From Thalassia testudinum (lineage: Eukaryota; Streptophyta; Magnoliopsida; Alismatales; Hydrocharitaceae): DNA of 64,000 nt. Where the stretch lies: the NCBI GenBank assembly GCA_037157565.1, contig JAZHRO010000046.1:18078501-18142500 (forward strand). The letters are read 5' to 3'. Both the position numbers and the translations under genes were made by a program. The notes beneath the pieces are model-generated. The model was not told the DNA's origin and ran no database searches. It was given only the letters and a program-made list of their open reading frames with translations. How positions within the stretch are numbered: the first letter of the stretch is position 1; the number at the start of each line of letters is the position of its first letter. Shown one piece after another: positions 1 through 9,118 of the stretch.

Positions 1-565
1 CTTGTATTGGACTCACCCAACGACTGTCGGAGATTGGGTAGATGATTCCTACATCTAACCACTTTATGATCTCCTTTTTCACGACCTCCTGCAGGTTAGG
101 ATTTAGGCGTCTTTGCATTTCTCTTGAAGGTCGTGCGCCTTCTTCTGTGTAGATTCGATGTGTGCAGTATGAAGGGCTTATACCAGTCAAATCATCGAGA
201 GTCCATCCAATGGCTCTACGATGTTGCTGGAGAACAGAAATCAAATGGAGTTCCTGGTCAGGTGTGAGTTGAGAGTTGATAATCACATGAAACGTCTGAT
301 TTGAATCCAAAAACACGTACTTCAGATGTTCGGGAAGGGGCTTGAGTTCCATGACAGGATTTTCAGCAGCAGTGGGCGGTTCGGGGTTTGTATCAGGAAC
401 AAGGGTAGGAGTCATAGGTGTGTCTAGATCATGGCCGCACTCCTCTGTTAGCGGGTTTTGATTCTCTAGTGGTTGATTAGGGATAATCAGGTTGTCCTCT
501 ACATGTAATTCATCAACCATGACTCTGATATCATATATTTCCTCTATAACCCCACAATTAATCCC
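1..565 (-). pseudogene. Element I pol: protease-RT linker and N-terminal reverse transcriptase, cut by window edge
   Basis: Read on the minus strand, this stretch stays open from just after the stop at 566-568 to base 1. It begins with an acidic linker, then gives MELKPLPEHLKYVFLDSN, the SQLTPDQE helix, AIGWTLDDLTGISPSYC and QRRLNPNLQEVVKKEIIKWL, and ends at the WVSPIQ segment. These are the hallmark N-terminal blocks of Athila-type Ty3/Gypsy RT. The catalytic palm lies beyond the left edge. The only break from the upstream protease frame is one TAA where element A has CAA. This is the least damaged pol frame in the window. In life it would be part of a Gag-Pol polyprotein copying element RNA in cytoplasmic particles. 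Confidence 0.88.
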
Positions 566-1612
566 TTATTGGGCCTTAAAAATGTCAATCTTCAGGTTTT
601 GATTCCCAAATTTTAATTCTATCTGGCCCTCTTCGTAGTTTATGTTGGCCCTAGCAGTGGCCAAAAAGGGTCTCCCTAATATGATTGGTGTGTCCCTTGG
701 GTTCTTAGGTGCATCCATGTCCAGTACTATGAAGTCCACTGGGAAATAGAAATCTCTTACCCTAACAATGACATCCTCAAGTATTCCTCTAGGTGACTTG
801 ATGGATCGATCGGCTAACTGCAATGTCACCTCAGTGGGTTTAAGCTCAGATTCTTCAAGGTGGTCAAGGAGGGATGTAGGTATTAAATTTATGGAGGCAC
901 CTAGGTCTAGTAAGGCTCTATCAAATTGGGTTTCACCAATTTTGCAGGAAATCAAGGGAGTTCCTGGGTCTTTATCCTTGGGTGGGAGTTTGCTCAAGAT
1001 GACAGAGCTGGCTTGCTCTGACAGTATGATTGGATTCCCATCCTTGGTTCGCGACTTACGTTTAGGGGTACATATGTCTTTCAAGAATCTTGCATAAGCC
1101 GGTATGTGGCTAATTGCATCCATCAATGGGATGTTTATCTGGACCTGTTCAAAGAGCTTGACCAGATCCTCCTCGGGAGCCACGGGTTTAGTTATCCTTT
1201 TTCCTTTGGTCAAGGCCTCAGGAAATGGGATCCTAGTTGGTTCCTCTAGGATAGGTCCAGGTTCTTGATCTGGGACAGTAGTATCTTGGATGACTATCCT
1301 AGGGTCTTGGCTATTATCAGGCTTGGAGTGGTTCGGATAATGTGGGTCTTGGGTTGTTTTACCACTACGTGTTGTTACAGAGTTTAATCCGGCCTGATTC
1401 TGGTTTGGGTTTGGTAGGAGGGGTGGCTGCTGCTGAAATCCCGCATAAGATGTCGAAGCTTCCATCCCGTCTAGTGATGGAGCAGTAGGGGCCTGATAAA
1501 TCAAATGTGCTTGGCCTGAATTTGGATTCATAGCGCGGTTCTGGGTTAGCACGTTATTTGGGTTGGGCAGAGGTTGCGAGGGAAGGGTGCCAGGTTGGCG
1601 GGGATTTGCCAT
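566..1612 (-). pseudogene. Element I Gag C-terminal segment and aspartic protease
   Basis: The frame is 348 codons. About 90 residues of Pro/Gln/Asn-rich Gag tail precede an SGKTTQDP motif. Next is the segment LVKLFEQVQINIPLMDAISH, then the retropepsin-like core. The active-site loop reads LLDLGASINLIP, so the usual D-T/S-G triplet is D-L-G, as in Athila-type proteases. The flap and C-terminal part (ADRSIKSPRGILEDVIV, PIILGRPFLATARANI) follow. The frame is continuous with the Gag frame at 1655-1966 apart from two in-frame stops, and with the RT frame below 566 apart from one stop. The enzyme would cleave the polyprotein inside the particle. The family call is firm; activity is not expected because of the stops. 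Confidence 0.9.
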
Positions 1613-1654
1613 CTAGGCCAGTTGGTTGCGAACCTCTGTGATCTCGTCCTTGTG

Positions 1655-2993
1655 CTATTTTTGCATTGTCGTATTTGTCTTTTGAATGTCAGCTAGTGTT
1701 TGAAGGATAAGAGTCAGTTGATCCTGGTTTTGCTCGGATTGGTAGGTGGGATTGGGCCGAGGCTGAGGCGACTGATATGGATGAGGGGCTTGTGGATGGG
1801 GTTGATATGGTGGCCTTTGAGAATTTCCCGCCCACTGAAAGTTAGGGTGATTTCGCCATCCAGGGTTGTAGGTATTGGAGAATGGGTCATTCTGGATGGC
1901 GTTGAGGTCCTCGTAATTCTGAGGAACCTCAGGAAAGTCAGAATACGAGGGTTCAGAGTCGCCCAACTCGAGTAGAATGGATCGGAGGTCACTCCGGTTC
2001 GAGAGGCAGATGGGGGTCGATATGGGCCCATCCCCTTGGTAGATTGGTGATAGATGTTTTGCACAGTTTCCCTTGCTAGAGGAGGTCGTGCAAAAGAGTT
2101 TTGTGCAGAGGTGGCTTGCTGCAAATGCCGAGTTAGCTCGTCCACCTTCTTTTCTATGATAGAAACCTTGTCCAACCGACTGGCCATCAGTTCCAAGTCG
2201 ACAGAATTGGACCGGTCCTGCATCTCATGTGTCCCTTTCAGATTCGTCGATGCGCGGGCATTCGTCCTGTCGAATAAGCCCATGGAGTCATTATTTATGG
2301 AGTTCTCGCACATGTTTTCGAGAATCTCCCACACCGTGTCCTCATGTTGATCCATGATGTTTCCTCCGCACGTTGCATTGACGAATAAACGAATATCTTC
2401 ACGGAGTCCCTGGTAAAAAGACTGGACTTTTTCCCACTTAGGAACTCCGTGATGGGGGCACTTTTGCATGAGATCTAAGAATCGATCCCATGCTTCATGA
2501 AGTGGTTCTCCCGGTTGTTGAGTGAAATGAGTGATCTGGTGGCGCAAGGCATTCGTCTGGCCAATGGGGAAGAATTTTTTAAAAATTCGAACTGCAGTTC
2601 CTCCCATGTGTTGATCAGACGGGTCTGAGTTTGATACCAATGTGCGGCCTTGTCCAAGAGGGAGAACGAAAACATTTTCATGAGTAGGATATCCCGATTT
2701 TGTACATCTGACCCGAAGGTCTGGGCCAGATGCTTGAGTTGTTTAATGTGTTGGAATGGATCCTCAAAGTTAAGCCCATGAAACTTCGGTGTGGCATGAA
2801 TCATATTGGGCTTCAGTTCAGAATCAGGTCCTCCAATCGGGATTCGTACTCGAGGTTCGATCGCCACCGCAGCGGGATTATAGTGATCTCACATCATAGG
2901 TCGCTGCGGTGGGTTTACAAAGTTCTGAAAGAGATCATTAAGGTGTTGAAGTTGGTGTTCAAGGTTATTCTCCTCTTCAATGGGTTGTGCCAT
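1655..2993 (-). pseudogene. Element I Gag (capsid-like), frameshifted
   Basis: I place the start at the ATG at 2991-2993 (MAQPIEEENN), because the same start is present in element A; the open frame extends further upstream to 3143. The Gag core is plain: PKFHGLNFEDPF, MFSFSLLDKAAHWYQTQT, ITHFTQQPGEPLHEAWDRF, CPHHGVPKWEKVQSFYQGL, GGNIMDQHEDTVWEILENM. An in-frame TGA lies at about 2889. A one-base frame change falls in an A/T homopolymer near 2576-2586, where translation moves from QFEFLK to KKFFPIGQTNALRH. A second frame change near 1970 moves to the frame carrying FSNTYNPGWRNHPNFQW. No CCHC zinc knuckle is visible anywhere in this Gag. Role by family: forms the retrotransposon particle and binds element RNA. 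Confidence 0.88.
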
Positions 2994-3065
2994 GATGGAA
3001 GAAGGAGAACCAGGGTCTGAATCTGATGAAAGATTTATGTGGAGGGGTTGCTGCACAAACAAGGG

Positions 3066-3086
3066 CGTCGAGGCTTGGCCTCGACG
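3066..3086 (-). other. Perfect 9-bp hairpin upstream of gag (element I)
   Basis: The 9-base arm CGTCGAGGC is followed by a 3-base loop and its exact complement GCCTCGACG. It lies between the conserved leader motif and the gag ATG. Element A has lost this segment, so it is specific to element I here. A structural or packaging role is possible but not shown. Confidence 0.6.
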
Positions 3087-3102
3087 AGAGTGAATTTCTA
3101 AA

Positions 3103-3133
3103 GGAGGTCTTAAGGGTGGCCTTAAGGACCTCC
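3103..3133 (-). other. Long hairpin at gag start (element I), conserved in A
   Basis: The arm GGAGGTCTTAAGG at 3103-3115 pairs with CCTTAAGGACCTCC at 3120-3133 around a 4-base loop, with one bulged base. Element A has the same structure at 23548-23578. On the minus strand it follows a GCATG-GGAGGAGGTC leader motif that also occurs upstream of gag in elements A, D and E. Confidence 0.65.
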
Positions 3134-3146
3134 TCCCGAACATGCA

Positions 3147-4089
3147 CCGAAGGATGTGATGAGATTAGAAGGTGCTGGACCCAATCAAGACACCCAAAAA
3201 TTGTTGGGTAACTATAGAGGTTCCGGGTAGATGGACCCCTTAGTCAGAAATTTCGTCCACTTGAGAAATACCTGGGCAGTAAGAGAGGGAGAGTCCCGCA
3301 AAGACCCCTACACGATAGAGCGTCCCCACGAGTTACAGGGTTTCCCCCACCCGACCTCTCTTGTCACTGCGATTCCAGGTAGACCAGAATGGGGACCTTC
3401 ACCTCTTAAGTCTACCTTTTTTACTTTAAGATCAAGGTTCTTAATGTTCCACTTGAACTTTTAAGTATTTTGAGTGAAAAAGTGACCTAATTTTAAGGTT
3501 GGTTGACCCAAGGGATCAACTTCACCTTTTGTTCCTTTAAGAGCTTTTAGGTCCTTTTCTTTTTAAGGTTCAAAATGGATTAAAAACCTAATTTGCTTAG
3601 GGTTCTTCTTGTGTAGATCTTTTCAATCAAGGTTTAGGCACATCTCTTTTTGGAAAAATTTATTTCTTTGTTTAAGAGAAGATGTGTCTCAAAAACCCTA
3701 GCTTTGTAATCCTTAAATTGGCTCTAGTGGGTCCAATTTAGTTGCCTCGGAATTTAGCACCTAGGGCTTAATCAAGAAAGTTTTAGCCCTAGTTGCCATA
3801 GTTGGATGAGCAGATAAAAATGTGTTGAAATGAAAATCAGGCAACTTGATGAGTTACTAAATATGAAACAGTTAGCCCTAAGTTGATTGTTCTCTCTTTT
3901 TTTTCTTTTCAAATTTTGAGAGAGTTAAGAGGGAGGGCTTATGGAAATTACCTGTTCCTTGGAGTGTCTGTTGTGCAGCTGCTCTTCTTTCCTTTTTGCT
4001 TTCCCTATTTTGAGCACAACAAAAGAGTGGAGTTAGGTCAAATATTGGATCAAAAAGTTGTAATCAAAAGCTTCAAAAGTGTCCGTTGC
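3147..4089 (-). other. Element I untranslated leader
   Basis: This non-coding leader lies between the primer-binding site and gag. It is A/T-rich with repeated 'ttaaggt' and 'aagattt'-like runs. It aligns along its length with 23592-24524 of element A, for example the shared block caccc..aaaattgttgggt and the 'gaccagaatgg' stretch. I see no credible long reading frame. Confidence 0.7.
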
Positions 4090-4107
4090 TCCCCGGCAAT
4101 GACGCCA
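4090..4107 (-). other. Primer-binding site (tRNA-Asp type), element I
   Basis: Minus-strand sequence TGGCGTCATTGCCGGGGA differs at two positions from TGGCGCCGTTGCCGGGGA, the complement of a plant tRNA-Asp 3' end. It sits three bases inside the LTR end at 4111, which fixes that boundary and the minus orientation. Confidence 0.85.
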
Positions 4108-4374
4108 AAATGTTTAAACACTCTCGATCGGGTTTTAAGAGATAATACGTTGTAATATAGCCGACAAAGCGTTCAAACAAATAGAGAATTTTATTACTCG
4201 AAAAACTAGAGTATCCGAGGTCGAACACGGGGAGCAATCTGAGTACTTTTAAAAACCAAAGAATACAACTTTTAAATGAAAGATAATTGATTCACAGAGA
4301 GATTTTAAAAAAAATAGTTGCTGAGAGAGAACAGAATTGGACGTCTTATTTCTTTATCAGACGTCTTAAATGTA

Positions 4375-4720
4375 GTGTAGTCTTCCTGTTTAGCCTTCTT
4401 TCTTGGTCTTTGCTTTCTCTGCAGTCTTCCTCCTTACTTCTCTCTTCCACCTTCTTCTTCTTCTTCGTAGGTTCTTCTTCTTTTCTTCTGATCTACAGGG
4501 CTTCTTCCTTGAACCTCTTTCTCTTCTTCTCTCTTTCCTGCGAAGGCTTCTTCTTCCTTAGTCTTCTTCCTGCCTTTTCTTCTTTTCTCTTCTGTCCTCT
4601 TCTTCTTTTTGTCTACAGTCCCTCTTTTCTTCCTTCACTTCTCTGCGCAGCCTCTTCTTCTGCTTCTTCTCTTCTTTTTCTCCTTGTGGCTAAGTCCCTT
4701 TTCTTCAACGCCCGGCCTGC
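4375..4720 (-). repeat. Strand-asymmetric polypyrimidine/polypurine tract in LTR
   Basis: About 350 bases of the plus strand are mostly C and T, with repeated 'cttctt' and 'tcttcc' units, so the LTR sense strand is GAA-rich. The matching stretch in the element A LTR is 24790-25210. Plus-strand reading frames here are Ser/Leu/Phe-rich artefacts of this composition. Confidence 0.75.
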
Positions 4721-5932
4721 CTGCACAGGAGAGAAAAACCTACCCTGTCCCTCTACCCGTGCGTCTCTCTCTCTGAAATTCACTCAAGGACGCTCTCCCA
4801 GAGCCACGGGTAATCGGGTTGGATTTCGCACCTGGGACTAGGCGCATTGGCAGGTGGGTGACGCGCGAGGAGTGCTCAGGCTGGGTCGGGTCGGAGCCCA
4901 CCAGATCCGTGAGGTGAAACCGCGGACGAGGCGAGCATGGGATAAGGTGAGGGACATCACCCCTGTGCGTTCGGAGGCAGAGTGTATAACACAAAAACAA
5001 TTTATACCACACCTGCACTTTGCGTTTTGCCGATGTGGGACTATTGGTTCTACCCGCTCCCACGCGCACCTGCAGAAGATTCTTCATGCAATTGCCAAGG
5101 CCGCGGGCTTCGCAGCGCTCTTTGCTGGACCAAGTCACTTCTCACCGCTCACCCGAGTCCGCTGCACCTGAAGATTGGAGAACCTGACGCCTGGAGCTGC
5201 TGGAGCTTCGAGCTGATCCAACCATCAATGGCGGCATGGGCTGCAAGAATGTCAAACATAGAACAAGCCTCTCGGCTTAATCAGACCAGCTGGGGACCTT
5301 TGCCGTGGCATGGCGAAGGTGGTGCACGGTGCTGCAGGTCGTGGGACGGCCTAGGCGTGCGTGCCTAGGTCGACCTGTGACCGGAAGTGTGGGGTTGTTC
5401 GAGGGGCTGTGGTTGACGCGTAGAGGGATTTGGATGGGCGGAGATTGTTCCTTGTGGTGAGGCGGAGCTTATGAGATGGTTGGTGAGCCGTGTGGAGGTG
5501 CCGAATGGTGGGGGCGGCTCGCCGGAGGTCGGTCGGTGATGTGGAAGATGAGGGTGGTCAGGCAATGTCGGGGGGCAAATAAATGAAATAAAAAGGGGGA
5601 AAAGAGAGAGGGGAAGATGGAGAAGGTATCTGGAGTGTTCTGGAAGGGAGGGAGGCAGGGGAGTAGACGGTGCGTAGCTGTCGTCGTCGGAGAAGAACAT
5701 TGAGGGAGGGAGCGGCGACGAGGATGAGGTCAGGGGAACGAGTGCCAGGTACTGCACGACGCGGGAGAAAGAGGAAGAGTTGACTCTGCTGCTGGTATGG
5801 CAGTAGAGCGACGAGAAGGAGGGGAGGAGGTCACCGGAGCTTGCGGGTTTCTTGGCCGGAGATGGAAGAGAGGAAAATTTGGGGGAATCTCCGCCAAAAC
5901 ACGTCTGAAGATCTGCGGCCAGGTCTGGGGAT

Positions 5933-5942
5933 CCTTTTATAG
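5933..5942 (-). promoter_or_regulatory. TATA box of the shared LTR
   Basis: Minus-strand CTATAAAAGG is a good plant TATA box. It is conserved exactly at 26414-26423 in the other A-type LTR, in an otherwise diverged setting. Transcription would start about 30 bases downstream, towards lower coordinates. Confidence 0.7.
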
Positions 5943-6875
5943 GTGTGGGCCAAACATTCTAGTGTGTGGAGGGCGTGCAATCACCTCTGTCGGCTCGCCG
6001 GAGAAGGAAAGAGGGTGGATACCCAAATCCCTCGTGCGTTCGCACGAGAGATTGGGTTCACACCAAAGATCGTTATTGGCTTTAGATGGAAGGGAATTCC
6101 TCAGAGAATCTCCCTTCCATTTCTGGGGGGGAATATTTGAGGAATCAGAGAGTAATCCCTCTCTAAACCTCGCCGGAGGTCGAATCTGCCCTAAAAGTGG
6201 TGGCAGGACCTGGTTGCAAAGGTGGCGAGGAAATTTGGGGGCTCTCTGCAATGATTTTCAAAAGATAGGGGCCAAATTGTGATTTGGGTGTACTAAATTG
6301 CAAAGTAGGTCAAGATGACCTCCCCTTAGGTCCAAATTTTGCTACAAACCTAATTTTGACCTAAGGAATCCAATGGTGAAGTTGGATTTTAGGTTCGACC
6401 TCGTTTGACTAGATATTTTGCGTAAAAACCCAAATTAGGTCAATTAATGAGGTAGGACCCTATTCTAGGTCAAACTCGGTTCGAAAGGCCAAATTAAGTG
6501 TTCTAAACCATAGGGGATATTTTTCCATGATTTTTAGAGGGTTTACTTGATTTTTATTATGACCATAACCTTGTTAATTTAAGCGGGTCTGTTCTAGGGT
6601 TACCAAATGTCATTTAATTCCTAAATTGCACATGAACCCATTTCTGATTGACTCAACCCACTTTTTATCTTATTTAGACCATTTGACCTATGCTTTGCCT
6701 CTGAGAATTCCCGTTTATCCACTGCAATGGTAAAATTGTATTTTTAACCTTTAATTCATGTTTTCTTCTCAGAGCACTTATTCCTTCATTTAGACCTTCT
6801 TCTAGGTTATGTAGGAGCTTTTATCTTTATTGGGTCAAAATGAGCTAGTTATGGCTCATTGTGAGGCTCTCATCA

Positions 6876-6903
6876 AGCCTCAAAAAATTTTCTCTCCCTC
6901 CTC
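6876..6903 (-). other. Polypurine tract of element A
   Basis: Minus-strand GGAGGGAGAGAAAATTTT lies just before the LTR start at 6875, where the plus-strand primer of a 3' LTR is expected. It differs from the GCATGGGGGTG type used by B, C, D and F. Confidence 0.6.
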
Positions 6904-7181
6904 ATTTTTTTGTTCTTTTTCAAGATTTTTTTCATTTTTTTATTTTTTGTGATATGTGACTTTTTGTTGAAACCTTTTCTTGATATGGGTTTTCATAACG
7001 TTTTGCACTTTCATACCCTCCCATGCCTACGATTTGCATTCTCCTCATTGTAAATTAGGTGGATTCGAATTTAGCTTAGTTCATTCAATAGGATAGGTGT
7101 TGGGTGGGTGAACGGGTCGAGGTGACTATTACGAATGATTTCTAGACTTGGGTATGGGTACCTGAGGTGGAGTCGGTTGTT
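6904..7181. other. Element A 3' non-coding spacer
   Basis: This is T-rich, non-coding DNA between the polypurine tract and the integrase remnant of element A. I see no other feature in it. Confidence 0.6.
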
Positions 7182-7755
7182 TTAATGGATGAACCCTAAA
7201 GTGCAATATGAATTCATCATAGAAATGTCAGGAAAGGTTTCAGGTTTTTCAAAGAATGACAGGTTGCCTCTCATTAAGCACTGAGTTTTATGCATCAGCT
7301 GGGCGCAATGAGCTCGGGGAGAATGGAGGATAAAGGATATCTCAGCCAAATCTGTATTGGTCATGTCAATGAATGGTTTGAGTTCCTGATCATTCACGAC
7401 AAAGAGTTTGAAATCATGGCTGAGTGGAATGATCTCAACGGCTCCATTTCCAAAGATTTATCAGACTAGGTAGGGTTCGATCCATTTAGATCATAGTTTT
7501 CCTGGGAATAATTTGAGTCGGGCATCAAAGAGTAGGACATTTTGACCAGGATGAGAGATCTTTCTAGATATGTGTTTGTCGTGAAAGGCTTCAACCCACT
7601 CTTTGTAAATTCACGAGTTCTCATATGCGTCGTGGCGTAATTCATCGATCTCACTCATCTGAAGCTTTCTATGGGTTCCAGCCATAGAAAGATCTAAGTT
7701 GCAATTCTGTACTGCCCAATAGGCTTTATGCTCCAATTCGACGGGGAGGTGACAA
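7182..7755 (-). pseudogene. Element A integrase C-terminal domain (distal piece)
   Basis: Minus-strand translation starts at the right edge with CHLPVELEHKAYWAVQNCNL and continues through DELRHDAYENSRIYKEWVEAF and HISRKISHPGQNVLLFDARL to LFPGKL-SKWIEPYLV. This is the Athila integrase C-terminal region. Several stops follow, then a short tail ending LGFIH at 7182. The upstream half is at 18359 onward. The two pieces share the TGTC of the integrase codons G-K-A-C-H, separated by element B. An AGGCAA hairpin lies at 7255-7281. Confidence 0.87.
7255..7281 (-). other. AGGCAA-loop hairpin, element A copy
   Basis: Minus-strand GTGCTTAATGAGAGGCAACC is followed by TGTCATT, pairing AATGA with TCATT around AGAGGCAACCTG. 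It matches the hairpins after the coding regions of B, D, C and F, with different stem bases and the same AGGCAA core. Confidence 0.55.
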
Positions 7756-7976
7756 TGATAAACACTAGTTTATCATCATTCTTATGCATTAAAACAAACC
7801 TAGCTCTTACGATTTTACTCCGCAAATGGGTTTTTGGGCTGCATTTAGGTATAAATTAGGTTAAGCATGCATTGCAATTTTTATTGTCTTTTTGATATGT
7901 TTTTGTGAGTGTTAGGGATGAACAGATATACAGATCCCTAAAACCCTAGCACTCAAGAGGGCAAATGGTGAAGGAG

Positions 7977-8724
7977 AAGCTCAGACTAGCTGGAACTCAG
8001 CTTGATCCAGCTCACCACAGCTGGAACCTAGCACACTTGAACTAGGGTTAGCTCATCCCAACTCCATTCAGCTAATCTCAGCTGAATGGTAGCTCAAGAG
8101 AGTTCATCTTAGCTCACCCAAGCTCAAGTCAGCTCAGATCCAACTCAACTTAGCTGAGTCTAGCTCATCTCAGGTCCCACTAATCCACAGGGAGCTCTAG
8201 ATAGCTCAGCTGAGTTGATAGGAGTTCACCCCAGCTCAGACCCAGCTACATCCAGTTCCACTAAACTCTAGCCAGCTGAAGAAGAACTTATCTCAGCTCA
8301 GGAAGCTCAAGTCCAGCTCCTCGGGATTCATCTTAGCTTAACTCAGTTGAGCTAAGCTACCTTAACTGCCTCAACCAGCTTGATCCACCCCGGGAGCACC
8401 AGGCCCAGCTCACCTCAGCTCATTATGGTAGAAGCCAGTTCACTTTAGCTTGGCTTAGCAGCTAGCAAAGAACTAGCAAGCTAAACCAGCTAGAGTAGCC
8501 CCATGCCAGCCTCTTCAGCTGCTGCCAGCTCCAGTTCCAGCTCCAGACTTCTTCTCCTTAGCTCCTCTCTTTAAACCCTAGCTCTAATACCTCCTCCACT
8601 ACTACATAGCAAGCTGAGCTAGCTTAGCTTAGCTTAGCTTAGCCAGCAACCAGCTCCTTGGCCATCCACCACCTTCAATTCAACCCTAGCTAGCTCCACC
8701 AACTTAAGCCCTACCTAAGCTAGC
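7977..8724 (+). repeat. AGCT-rich degenerate array in U3 of element B
   Basis: I count about 49 AGCT tetramers in some 750 bases, where about three are expected by chance. The units vary (agctcagctgag, ccagctca, ttagctta and so on) with no fixed period, and most neighbouring bases belong to C/T/A-rich words such as cagctca. The array is repeated in the 3' LTR at 16340-17090, and a shorter one is present in the element C LTR near 28430-28730. Confidence 0.85.
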
Positions 8725-8736
8725 TATCCTACTAAT

Positions 8737-8963
8737 TTTGGCGCCACCTATTCACCACCCTTCACCCCTCAACTAACCACTAAAAGACACCAAAAGTTGG
8801 TGCCAAAACTAACCCTAACCAGCTCCCTTTTGGCGCCAACTTTCAGCCCCTTCATCCACCCTACACCTACCCACATAACCCATCCTAGCCATCCACATAC
8901 CCCCCTTCTAGAACCCTAAGGTGGTGCCACCTAATGGCCTTCTAGAAGGCCCATTTTGGCGCC
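8737..8963 (+). promoter_or_regulatory. Three E2F-like TTTGGCGCC sites upstream of the TATA box
   Basis: TTTGGCGCC occurs at 8737-8745, 8829-8837 and 8955-8963 and fits the E2F consensus TTTSGCGCS. A further GGTGGCGCCAC lies near 9012. In the 3' LTR the three sites read TTTGGTGCC, TTTGGCACC and TTTGGTGCC, each one transition at the CpG. Binding is inferred from sequence only. Confidence 0.5.
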
Positions 8964-9110
8964 AATTCTAAAGGGTACCAAAGCCTTAACTACCCCCCTT
9001 AGCACCCCTTAGGTGGCGCCACTTATTCTTAGCCCTTGGATCCCCAACTACCCCCCATATCCTATCATTGCCATCCAATCCAAGAGACACCTATGCCCCC
9101 CTTCCTACAC

Positions 9111-9118
9111 TATATATA
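9111..9118 (+). promoter_or_regulatory. TATA box of element B 5' LTR
   Basis: TATATATA sits in the context ctacac-TATATATA-cccacc, conserved at 17457-17464. It lies downstream of the AGCT array and the E2F-like sites, giving the LTR a conventional promoter layout. Confidence 0.7.

Larger units (their letters stand above)
4111..6875 (-). mobile_element. LTR shared by elements I and A (5' LTR of I, 3' LTR of A), 2.77 kb
   Basis: Read on the minus strand the LTR starts TGATGAG at 6875 and ends TTTAAACA at 4111, giving TG...CA ends. A tRNA-Asp primer site lies immediately inside on the left, as expected for a 5' LTR. A purine-rich tract and an integrase C-terminus lie on the right, as expected for a 3' LTR. 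It aligns with 24547-27176, clearly over the 'caaagtaggtcaag' and 'ggaatccaatggtgaagttgg' blocks, at roughly 80 percent by eye. The LTR holds a long polypyrimidine tract, GC-rich mid parts and a TATA box, but no credible gene. Confidence 0.85.

Noticed and set aside
3199..3215. TGTTGGGTAACTATAG as a possible LTR end in element I (also near 23650 in A)
   Set aside because: No primer site adjoins it, whereas a clear one adjoins 4111; the block is conserved leader sequence in I and A.
4287..4841. Plus-strand 184-codon frame rich in Ser, Leu and Phe
   Set aside because: It is the reading of the polypyrimidine tract on the antisense strand of an LTR; the other LTR copy has a different frame set, and there is no domain.
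7977..8724. CRISPR-like or simple tandem array
   Set aside because: The unit is only four bases with irregular spacing, in an LTR of a plant retrotransposon, and there are no equal spacers or cas genes.
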